A DNA stretch of 64,000 nucleotides, taken from the NCBI RefSeq assembly GCF_004027225.2, contig NC_044277.2, forward strand, positions 134,508,057-134,572,056, given 5' to 3'. The translations under genes were made by a program, and so were the position numbers. Positions 37,601 through 49,710 of this stretch are shown piece by piece; within the stretch, counting starts at the first letter, position 1; the number at the start of each line of letters is the position of its first letter. This stretch comes from Strigops habroptila (Eukaryota; Chordata; Aves; Psittaciformes; Psittacidae). Under the pieces are notes generated by a model, which was not told the origin of the DNA, searched no databases, and saw nothing but the letters and a program-made list of their open reading frames with translations.

Positions 37601-39440
37601 TCCCTTCAAATCACGCACAAATTAGACTTATGTTGTTTGTGATCATATCGTGAAAAGGGTGTTGTGCAAAGGGTGACCCAAAGAGGCTGCTTGCAGTGGG
37701 AACAGGAGTGATCCCTTCCCGTGCTGATAAATATAGGACATAGGATGGCTGTATTCAGCGTTGAACTGGCAAAACAAAATAAGGAAAACATCAAAGGCAA
37801 ACACAGTACATGAACGAAAGAGGGAACTTACTCAAAGCAAGAACTAAGAGATTGCTGGAATCTTGTCTGTTTTTAAAAATAAAATCTTAGTCAGAGTAAG
37901 GGGAAAGAGTATATTTAGAGCCTGCAAAACAACCTGGCTTTCCTGGCTCTCTATACACACTATTTTGCCAGACTCCAGCTAAAACCACCCAGTTTTTCCC
38001 CTCAGAAACAAACAACCCTGTTTGCTCCCCAAACTCAAAGAAAGCTTAATTTGCTTTAAGCTGCTAAAAAAACTTCCTGCATCTTGGGTTAGCATTGTGT
38101 GCCAGGCTTCAGCATGCTGAGAAATGAAAAAGTGCTTTGTAATGGAAAAGCTAGTTCATTCCTCCCTATGTGGTGCCACGGTAATAAAAAGGAAAGTTGC
38201 AAACCTTCCCTTCTTAAAGAGGCCAGAAGGAACAGGGGATTAATTTAAAGAGTTCAGACTCAAGATCACTGTGATCAGAACTATACTCTCCAGCCATTTC
38301 CAGCCTCAGAGGACACTGGTTTTCTTGGATATTTGGTAATTCAGTGAACTGCATGACAGAAAGAGAAAGCTGCATAAAGCTACTCACTGTTACACAGTGC
38401 AAGGTTAATAAAGTTCATTTAACAGACCAGTGGTGCAAACCTGTTATCAGATGGCTTGTGCAGATCCCAGATGGCTTAAGGAAAGCTGGGAGCTTAAACA
38501 GGTACCTCGAATTTTGTCATTGGATTAATAAAGCATCAACATACTTTCAGCTCTTCTGCAGCAGGGTTAATGACTTCCCATAACAATGTACTTTAACTGA
38601 GAAGGAACACATTTTAGCACTTCGTACCTCTGTCACATTTTTTCGGTCAGTTAATTGATTTATTTTTGTCATAGCAGAACAGCATTGGAAAACCTCAGAC
38701 CTTGTCCTCAATTGCTGCACCACTTTGTGGATGAAGCAGGCATCATGCTGAGCCTGAAGCGCTACTCTTCCTTCTCCCCTGCCACATGAAGAGCTGCATC
38801 TGGCTGCTGCAAAGGGAGACCAAGCAGCCCCCCACTGCATCACTGGCTGTGATAACTGCAGAGCAGGAAAAGCAGCCAGGCTGGAGGGAACAAGATACTC
38901 CACCCTGGCTGGGCAGGACATAAAATGCAGAGCTAGCTCAGTTTTCAGAAGTGTTTTACTTTGGGTCTATGACTAAATCCATAAGACTGTCACGTATCGC
39001 TAATTCCCTGCCAGTTCAGTCTCTGCAGCACCTGACCCTCACAGCACCAGCCTTTATACATGAATACACCTGACATAGTCATATTTTTGTTTCTAAAATG
39101 ATTCCTTCTAGTGCAGACTTTGTACTACAGTTTGTTCTGCTGTTGGCCAGTTGGCCGCACCATGCAGATACACCATTCTTGTCAATCTCTTCATCACAGC
39201 AGATCTGCAGGGTATTACTGTCACCAGTTGTCTGTTTGCACATGGCTTTCACCATCCTCTCCTGCAGACCCATATGGAGTGTTTTTAAAATGCAGTTCTT
39301 CCAAGAGCTGGAAGAAGGAAATAAAATGCTTTATTGCTCTTCCCAGGAACAAAATCCAAGGCAAGGTCTTGCAAGAGCAAGGCCAGTTCTAGGTTCAGGC
39401 ACGTGCTTGCTGTGAGACTATGAAAGTTTTATGGGGTGTT

Positions 39441-39459
39441 TACATATACATATATATAT
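39441..39459 (+). repeat. TA-rich microsatellite
   Basis: TACATATACATATATATAT, a short imperfect (TA)n repeat. Confidence 0.8.
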
Positions 39460-42400
39460 CCTCTTCATACCCCAGGACTATGTTTACCATAAACACCTGA
39501 AAAGCCCCGTTGACTCCACATTTGTCACCCAGTACCTAGATACTTTGCTAATTCAGGGTTCAGCACCGTGAATGACTACGTCTACAGACATGCTTCTCCA
39601 ATAGATGCATGCTTGTGGTGGGCTGTGGAAAGGTGCCCCAGGCAACACCTTCAGGAGGAACACCTACCTCCAGGTCCTTTGGCCACTAGCAGTTGCTTTC
39701 CTGCGTGGATCCATCCCCTGCACTCACGTGGATACACAATGTATGGTGGCCCTCCCTGAGCCTGGAGACAGCAGTGATGAGGAGAAGATAGATGGGGTTG
39801 AGAAGGCAAGAGCCCCATGACAACAGCTTTCTTCCTTTTTCCCGTGTGTCTTAGCAAATTGTCTTCGCAGCCATTAGAGGACAGCACAGCAGGTACGAAC
39901 CTCATGGGCTGTGTCCCTGCAATTTAAATGCTTTCAGGATGCCGCTCTTCGTTCACACTCATCCCAGCAGGCCATGTCCACATCTTCCCTCTGGGCAGAA
40001 TAAGACCTCATGTATGTCTCTCCCCAGGGAGCTTTGAGCCAAGACACCCTGTCCGAAAGAACAGATGCTCAGGCACTAGGGCGAGAAGAGGGAGGCTGCT
40101 GGTGCCTAGGCCCTTCTTCCAGGCATCAAACAACAAGAACTAATCTCTGCAGATGTCAAGAAACATTGCCCCTGAGCCCACCCAAGAATAAGGCATGTGT
40201 GGGGGCCTCAACAGCACCCTTTCACAGCGCTAGACCTACTCCTGGGTGTGAGAGCAACCCCTGACACAGCCAGGGAGACAAGGGAGGGTGCTACTGGTAC
40301 CTAACCCAAACACAGGTAATGGTAGCATTATCTTTAATAATATATTTAGCTTTCACTGGCCAAAACACAGCATTTTAGTTAAGATACTGCATTTCACTTA
40401 CATCTGGTGTTTACACAAGTCAGTGATTCAATGCCAGACAAATCCTGCATAATCTCCTTGGTATAATACAGCTGCCTGCAGCATTTCTTCTCTGTCTTCT
40501 TGCTAGAGGCGATGGCTGGTTCTGCAGGCAATAAAAAGCCAGTGACAGTTTCAGCCTAATCAGTTCGTTCACCCTTTCAGGAGAAATGCCCAGAAACCAG
40601 CAACAATTTTATGTATCTCCAAAATTGGATGACTCAGTAAAGTCATGTCTTCAAGGTGTCTCTCTAATCAGCTCTCTTTTATATGTATCAAGAATGACAG
40701 CATATGGCATCTGTGAAAGAGAAGATTTAAAGCTATGGAAGTTAGCTTTAGCCTTACAGAAGAGTATAAAAGGATGCCTTGGCAAAGCTTTGTGGAGGTC
40801 ACTCAAAGGACGTCTACCAATGTTGTTTAAAGAAGAGTTAACTAACTGAGTTATTCATTCCTTTTTTAGTCCCTTTTGGCTTCAAGTTCCCTGCCTAAAA
40901 TACCTTGATCTTTCTGCTTTTCTCTGCACCTCATGGTTGAGCAGAATTAGTAATTTGGGGTTTTGGGGTGGGGTGAGAGAGCCTGTGTTATGAAAGCAGT
41001 TTCAGACTGCATTTCTATGCATCTAAACTTGGTTGTTTTTTTTTTTCTACTTTTCAGAAGAAGTATATTCCATTACATGCATATATGTCTCTAAGTTAAC
41101 TATGTGCATCCCTGCATTTATGAAAATAAACATGTGGGTGTCAGAAGGGAAGAAACAGAGAGTCAAAATGAATTATCATGTAGTCATTCACTAACCCTCC
41201 TGGAAGTAAGATAAACTCCCGCTTGAAGATAAAACAATACTTTTTCTGTGCCAATATGTAAAGGTAACTTAGCATCCTGTGCTGAGATAATTTGCTTGGG
41301 GTCTCATTCAGGCGCTGCTCTGGAGCAAAGAAGGAAGCACTGGTATGGATAAGATTGATGAATTAGGGTTAATCCAGCTAACCATGTAGGAAGAAAATTT
41401 AAATTAAACCATTTTAATGTATCCAAAGATAATTTGTGAGTACTTTTCTATACTTTTCAACAAAGGCAGTATATTACGCATATATAGCATGCCATCCTAG
41501 CCAGCAAGGGAAGCGCTTGTCACTTGTTCCCGATTTGCCTTCTCTTAGGTTGCAGGCACACTTGCTAAACTTTCCTAATTGCATTTTTGAAAGATCAGAG
41601 AAATAGTTTGGGAATAAAAATAATCCATAAACACCTGAAAACAAGTTCAGACGGACAAGGAAGCTGGATAAACCCTTACGCAAACCACTAAAGCCCCCTC
41701 ACACCTGCACCTGTGTTAAGCGTTAGATCTGTGGATCCTGCTGGATTTTCATTTTAAAACTCTGAAGTCTCATCAACCAGAGGCATTTAGCATGGGGACA
41801 GCTTGCAAAGTCAGATCACAAAAGTGTTCAGTAAAGGCTGAACTTCCTGCTGAGAATAGTCCTTTGATTCCGTTTCTTCCAAGAAAGCAGTATTGGAGTA
41901 TATGGAATTGTGATAGAGGACTATCAGAGATGGATGAAACTAAGGACATTCCCAGCCAATCTGAAGAAGATCCAGTATTAGCCGTTCTCATATGTCTAAT
42001 AACTTTCAAACCTCATACTCATTTATGTTATATAAGGGTGATCAAAGACCTGCATAATTTAGGGTAAAGGTATTAGCTGTCAGAGTAGAGGGGCAAAACA
42101 TGGCTTATGAAAAACATGATTGGTCCATGGTGTAACATTTTCAAAAGACCACAAGGATTACTTTTGCCAGAGCCAAAGGGCAGATCCAGTGCAGCTCTCC
42201 AGCTAGCTCAGACATCTTTAATGTAGGCTGCCACAAAGTACCACCGTGGGTCCTGAACAGCAGGAAAATCAACTCAGGCAGGGCAAAAGGGAACCGAAAG
42301 CTAAAGCAACCAGGAGCTTATAATAAATCATTCTGCGCAGTTTGTGGAAAGACTTCTATGCAGAGAACAAAAGTTGAAAAAAAAAGAAGAAGTAGTAATC

Positions 42401-44148
42401 TAGCTGGTCATGATAGCAATTGTTGGAGGTGAGTGAGGGAGAGGAAAACAACATCCTTGCTTTCCCCACAGATTCCACAAAGGGCTGGGAACAGACTACA
42501 TTACCTACTTGTTCTGCCTAGCAGGTCATCTGAACTTTGTTCTTCCTTCTCAGGGCAAAAATCAGTACCAGCCTTTGCCAGCAGATTTGGAAGGGCATCC
42601 TTTGGTGCAGAAAGGGAAAAGAAGAGGTGTACATTTGCCTGTCCATGTTCTGCTGGAAGGGGAAGTACCAGCTGTGCTGACAGTTCCTCACTTCTCTGTT
42701 CTAGCCATGCCTGTTTGGAAAGCAGCTCCTAAATTTCCTCTGGGATTCAGCCCAGACTGTCTTGAAGCCCAGAGGACATGAACCACAGTGCACTAAGTCC
42801 TGCTAGTAATAGCTCTGTAACTTGCCATACACAAGATTCCTGTGCCATAATTAAATGCCCTGAAGAAGCACGTCAGAGTTTTCTGCAAGAACAGTAGCAG
42901 CTCTGTTCAGAACCATCACCGTGCAGCAGATAGATAAAAACCTTTTAAAGAATCATGGTGAAACAACAGTAGAATAAAAGAACAGGGGAAGAAAAAGCCT
43001 GTCACCAGCTTCACATTAACCTGCCCCCAACTGCCTTCATCATGTTAATTTGATATTTTACACGTGTTAGATCAACGGGGAGCACAGATGGCTGCACTCA
43101 CGTGTGAGACTGCAGACACCCACTGGGGCACCAGCAGCACCTCTGTCACTTCCCTGCGATGTGGAGAAGGGTGCTCCTGCCAGCAGAGCAACAGGAGTAG
43201 GTCACTGAAGGTTAATAAAGGCAGTCAGCACATAATTATCACTCCCTTGTCAGCCTCAGCCTCTCAGGAATAAATTAGAGGGACAAAGTATGGAGGAGCA
43301 GTGAGAAGATCAGAGTGGGGCTGCACCTTCCTTATGCTACAGGAGGGGAAGGCCACCTTTCCCGAGGTCCCTGCTTTAATTTTCCATGGTATTTTAGAGA
43401 CAACTGCAACTATATGAGGGGAAATATTAATATTTGAACATTTTAGGTAGCTACATTAATTTTCCTTTAGCATTTAGTAGCACTAAACATGAATCCAGTG
43501 GCCATAGGCACATCTGTCAGATGGATTGTTTTCACACTCCCCCAGTCTCTTGATCAATCTACATTACTCTGGGCTTGTGGTAAAAGGGATGCTTTAAGAT
43601 GATTAATAGTGTTCTCGAGACTACAGCACCAGAATGCAGAAGTCTTATTTGCAACAAAGATGATGAGAGCTCAATTAGCCATCGCTTTGCACATGTGTAA
43701 TCAATGAAGACGAGGCTTTCTCTGTATTCGCAGGTGAATTCCTAACGTAGGGTACTTGCAAGGCAGAGTTTGCAAGAGTTACAGTTGCAGTCAACTTACT
43801 GTTAATTGTTTCATCTCAGTGCTGTCAAATAATGCATAAAATAGCTAATGCACAGCCAGGAAGCAGTGGTCACTGTCCTAAAAGGCCACAAGTCACAATT
43901 CTGACCGACAGCAGAGCAGAATGAACTAAGGGAGCATAAAAGGTTCAGTTTTTAGGTGGGAGGCAGAATGAAGTTACAAAATATAAAGCATGAAACACAG
44001 GGGGATTCTGCTCATTGCGGGAAATCTGAAGGTCAGAAAAATACCATCCCTGGTGTCACTTCTGCATTTTCAGTATTAAACACTGTTCTCCACATATTGG
44101 TTTTCCCCATCCACTGGAAACACGTAAAATGTTCTGAACACCAGCTGC

Positions 44149-44170
44149 AAAAAAAAAAAAAAGAAAAAAA
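44149..44170 (+). repeat. Poly-A tract
   Basis: Fourteen A, one G, then seven A. The sequence before it is not recognisable as a processed gene copy or a SINE. Confidence 0.9.
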
Positions 44171-47100
44171 GGTTAAAATCTGAGTTAAAAGGCATCTCTT
44201 GTTTGCTTCAGCAACTTTCTGGTATAGTCCATGTAACAAACCTCCTCCTGTGAAGGATGCTATGATGGGTGAATAGTAATCTCTCTACCGAGTAAGTAGG
44301 TAGACTTGGAGGCGTTGCAGAAGACCTATTAGCTGGGTCTCTTTATAGCTTTTTTCCACAGAAACAAAGATACAGACAGAAAGCCAGAAACTGTTTATTG
44401 AATAAATAATTGAATTAAGATTGTACTTTCCTATGTGGCTGGATGATTTTATCAACTGCCCCTGCAACATTGTGGGAACAGGGAAAGAAGTCATAGGAGG
44501 ACTTTGAATCATTTGATACTGAGAAGAAGGTACTGTGGCTGCAGAATGCCGAAAGCCCCAAAATACTGAATATGATGTCAGTGTGGACTCTAGTTTTACA
44601 GTGAAGTTCCTTACACGTGAATTTAGCTCTTCCAGGTGCTTACCCTCAAATGCCAGTCATCTGGGTTAAATCTGCAATGAAGGCGTCTCTTTAAATAAAG
44701 TTAGTGTGGCGGCCATCACCACTGCATCTGCATGCACCAGACTGCAGGGTTCCTGCTGCTTCTGCTGCTGCTTGGCTTCTGCGAAACTGCTGTCTCACCT
44801 GTGTTGCATATAGGCAATATTTTCCTCATGAAAAGTCCGTGAGTTTTAGTACAAAGTCCATAGAAGTAATATGCTGGCTATAGAGTAATATATCAGAGAT
44901 CTGATGTACCTCTGATGTGTTCTTGCTCTGTAATAAGACACTCAAAGATTTCTAAAGTCTACTCAAAACACCCAAACCAATAAAAAAATTCAGTTAGTGA
45001 AATCATACCAGGCAGTAAACCTCTTAGGTAAGTAGTGTTCAAACCATTACCTACAGATATGGGGTCACTCTTCTATGATATTCAATATTCTCTAGTCAAC
45101 AGAGCCATTTTCTCAAGCCTTGTATGCTACTAGTAGTTTGTCTGTACTTCTGCCCCCTCATTCCTAGCTTTCTCAGACTATTTTCTGGCAATACAAAATG
45201 AGTAATTTCAGCTTAACAAACCAAGATTTTTTGAACTGTAGCAAATGCAGTGACCACTGTGTTGCCTTGCCAACTGCAATAAGAAAATGATGGACACAAA
45301 GGTAAATAAGAAGGCATGGAGTGAAAAGATCCCTCTGTGTCTGCAAGTTCCCAAACCCAGATCCACAGACTCAACACAAAGGTAGGCATCTTGATAACGT
45401 CAGTGGAACAAAACCTTTTCTGCCTTTGCACGTCACTCTTTATAACCATCTCCAAATCTCAAAGTGACATATCAACGAAGTCATAACCAGAAACTTCAAA
45501 GATCTCCATCTTGCTATGGTGAGCACATGACACCTGTGTCAGGGTGTATTCTGAACACTGAATAGAAGATGCTTGAGAGTTGTGTGTTCATGACTTTCTC
45601 TGAAGGTTGTTCCCTTATATTAAAAGAAATCACTTATCTGCAGGCATGTGCTGCTGAGTAAATCTGCCAACCACTTCCATAAAAGACGATTCCGCCAAAG
45701 AGATTTTTCTTTTCCCAAGAGAAAGCACTCAGAGAACATATTTTTCTGCACAGAACACCAACAAAAAACCTTAGGCAGAGTATTCCTGCCTTTCTTCCTT
45801 GCTACTTTTCCATGTTTTCAGTAGCATGCTGTAGTGTAGCCTTGCAAATCTGAAAACCATTAACTCACACCCTAATTCACAGGGACCCTAATTTTACCCC
45901 CTGAACCATGACTGGCTTTGGCAGTGTAGTTGTTGTTCAAAGAGACTGTTCAGATCTGCATGGCATTTGGCCTTTGCTATACTGCAGGTTTGAAAGAAGA
46001 GTGATTAAAACTCCACCATGAGGATAAAAACTCAAAGATTTTGTCAGAAAACAGTGTCCTCCTGTAACACTGCTTTGTGGAGAAGTGGGATAATCTGGCT
46101 TGTACTGCCTTGCCATTCAACAGGATTATTGTTTGGGAAAGACTCCAGAAACAGGTAGCTCCTCAAGGACTCCATAAAAGGCTATACTGGAAACTAACTC
46201 ATGGACAAGTAGCACCTTCATGGTGTTTAAATGTGATTTACCTGTGAATCAACAAAAGAATTGAGATTTCAGGGAGTTTATGTGAATACCTCTATTACCA
46301 CTGCAAACACACCTATCCTTCCCTTCCTGTCTATCTGTTAAACAACCTAAAAATGTGTTGGTGAGTACAGTTGTACAGCCAAGTAACATTTTTACTGTAA
46401 GCTCCTTTCCATTGATTACTCTTCCCTGCAGCTGACCTATTTCACAATAACTTACCATGGCTCACGCTTTGTGCTGAGGGCCTGGTTTGCATAAAAGGCT
46501 GTACGCAGTAAGGCAGGATCAGTACACCCCAGCACTGCCTTCAGCCACTCCTGTTATCCTATTTTCATCATGACATAAGAAGCTGAAGTGAAATGCACCC
46601 CCTTCTGAGTTGTGAGGGTGCCTGCTGTGAAGATGCAGTGATGTCAGTGCTGAATAATTAAGTGATAATGTAATAACTGTGAGTTTGTGCTCCATTAAGT
46701 GAGCTCCCGCTGACTGCTTAATGAGCAAAAAAACCTCAAACCCCATTAATATTATTTCTGTTACATTAAATGTAAAAATGAAAACTCAAGTCCTCGGCAG
46801 TAACCGCTTGGGAGTCATCTTCTGAAACACGGGCCAAGATGGAAATCATGAACGATCCCATTGCTGCGTTTTTGAAAAGACCCAGAGTTTATTTTCTTTT
46901 CAGAAGGGTGGAGAATGAGGTAACAATACTGATGGGTTTGCTGTTTCCTCTGTGCAACATCTGAATCCTTTGTTGCAGAAAGAGCCTGAACAGGTCTCCT
47001 CTTCCTGTAACAACGCTGCAACCACTGTATCGCAGAGTCTGTGCAACATGCAGTTCCTTGGCTTGTAAGTGTAATCTGTGGAGAGTCTAGAGGAAATATC

Positions 47101-49696
47101 CTTATTTATCAATATAACAAACAAGATTTACAGAAGATGATAAAAAACCCCACAAACCCAATGCTACTGATATGGCTGCAATATTTGGGAAGAAGAAAGC
47201 CCAGAGTCAAAGTTTCCTGTCTGTGTTTCTCCTGCCAGGACAGCAAGTGAATGTAGCATCTTCCTGTGAAGAGTCAGGTGAGATATGGCCACTGTGAGAA
47301 CACCTACAGACCACAGCAGCCTCAAGCAGCCAGAACCTCAAGTCACATATAGATGTTAAATCAAGACTGCTGCTTTGAAAATAATGCCAGCATGATTCAG
47401 AGATTAATACAAGGTTTAGGCTTCACACAAATAGTGACAGTCTCAACACAGCAAAGCAAGAGATAGCCTTTTTTGCTTGCACCATTATCTTGCGTATAAT
47501 CTGTGGGAACACAGTAAAGCCTAGATTCTATTATTTTCCCCAGATGGTATTAAGGAAAAAACAGGATGTGAAGTTTACAGCTCAGTGCCCTAATTTCTGG
47601 AGGTCTGTTAGCTGAAATGGAGCTTCTAACAAAATATTTATATGTTCTTAGAAGCCTTCTCATGAAAAGGAACAAGCATTATTTGCATTTTCACTGGTTT
47701 TATTTGAGAATCCTGGTCAACATAAATTATTCAATATACAGAATTTGTAATCAAAGCATAAAGATCTGTATTTGCTTAAGAAAACTTTCCTAGAGAAACA
47801 TGTGTTGCCCCCAAGTACCACAGAGATGTATAAGCCTAGTTTCAAGATTTGGTACTCTATTAAAGAACTGAAGCTTTGTACACAAACAAAGTGAACTACT
47901 TGCTGTTTCAACTCATAGTAACCTGCAGCGACAGTCTGGGTGTACCCTTGTTTACTCCAACCAACGTGCTGAGGCTTACAGGAAATACAGAAAGATAACA
48001 TGCATGACATCTCCCTACTTCCTGAAGGACACACTCCAGTATATCAACAAGGGCACTGTTAAATATCACTCAATTTTTATAGCTCATTGCTCCAAAACAG
48101 ATTTCAGCAGTGAGGTAAACTCCAGCTCTGCTTTTTAGGGAATGCTTTCCAGTGATGCTCTTGGACACAGCTTTCTAGAAGAACAACTCTAACAATGTTG
48201 GTAAGATCTTTCTCCATCATAAAGTGAGTCTTCCCATTCCTCGTTGTCCCTGAAGGAAGTGAAAATCATTCCCAGCAAAGTAATATCTGTGCCCTGTGCT
48301 GAGCAATGTCTACTGCAAGAAGAAAAATAAGATGGAGACTGGGAGGTCCATTAGGGATGTTGCTACCTAAGATGCCAGATACGGAGGGATGGGCAGTTGT
48401 TTTTAGCATAGCAATCAGCAGATGAAGACCATTGTAAAAGACCAGTTTGGCAATGTCAACCATCTGGCAGTAAGTTCTTTGGATCCTAAAAGCTTACTGT
48501 ATCATTGGCACAGGCCACGCTGAGGGATTTGCTTTTTAAAGGAAGCTAATTGCTGAAGGAACAGTCCTCTCTGTGATTATGACTGTCAAACACCATGATG
48601 CTAATATCTTGTTTAAGGCCAGATAAACATTGCAAGCTAGTTATTTGTTGTTTTAGTGAAGGTTTGCATTAGATACAAAGGGAACAAGTTAAAATATAGC
48701 AACTGCCAAAATGTTTCAAACCAATTGGGATTATGTTAGGTTTTGATCTTGGACAGGTCATCCTTGTCTAAAACCCCTTCATCTTTGCATAAAGGCTTGC
48801 TTATGCTCCCCAAAGATACTAGATCCTCTGTTAATGGTAGAGATTTTCAGACTAAGGAAGATCCTATATGTAAGAGTTCATTGGTATTCTTTCTCAGACT
48901 TTCTAAAAAGAGAAATCTTGGTTCCCAGATTCAAACACCAAAGCATAACATATTTGTTCTGCAGACTTCTTCAACTAATCTTTTTCTGCAATAAAATTCC
49001 TCTCCTGCAAAGTAAATGAACTAGTGAATTCAAATAAAATTCAGCACTTTTATGTAAAAATAATAAACACCTCAAAATAACAAACCACACGTACACACAG
49101 AATTACTTCTTCCTTCTTGCAGAATAGGTTGAATTGCAAAGACCTGGAACTGTACTTTGTGAAAGACTCTGAGGAAAAGAACCTGCTCCAAATTCTTTCA
49201 TTCTCCCATGCTGCAGAGAGGTTGCACTACATGATATTGGCTAAATTGGCATGTAACAGTGCAGAGGCTGATGTATCCAAATCCCCTTTTTGTCTGTGCT
49301 GGATTTATTCCTCAATGAAAGTATAAAGCTAGTCCAGACTTTATTGTTAAAAACCACAAAGGTAACCTAAAGCATGAATTACTTTTTCAGTCATTGGCAA
49401 AGAATAGGCACTGTCTATGTACTCTGCATTAGTACATGTAGGCAAGTGATAATTCAGAAGAAGTCATGCATCTATCAGTCAATACTTCCATGCCCAGAGA
49501 GTTATTGCAGTCACAGAATGATTTGTTAGGTCAGCAACTTTATTTAAAAGTCATAAACACAGTGTCATCTGATTACTTTTGTTACATGTACCTATTTGAT
49601 CTAGGCTATACTTCAAACAGAGCCTTAATCTTGAATTCCGTAGAAAATCAAAGCAGAAAGTAGCAGGTATGCTCTCAGCATCCAAGCCATTGCAGC

Positions 49697-49710
49697 TTTT
49701 TTTTTTTTTT
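49697..49710 (+). repeat. Poly-T tract
   Basis: Fourteen consecutive T, followed by GCAGAG. It looks like a splice acceptor, but no protein-like frame follows. Confidence 0.9.

Noticed and set aside
38547..38921. 124-codon minus-strand frame
   Set aside because: It is in a GC-richer patch with no domain or splice signal and is explained by chance.
39098..40264. Cluster of six overlapping open frames on both strands
   Set aside because: They overlap in several phases of the same DNA without a consistent frame, domain or splice pattern. Raised GC lowers stop density here.
44149..44170. Poly-A tract as the tail of a retrocopy
   Set aside because: The sequence upstream is not recognisable as a processed transcript, and no flanking target-site duplication was evident.
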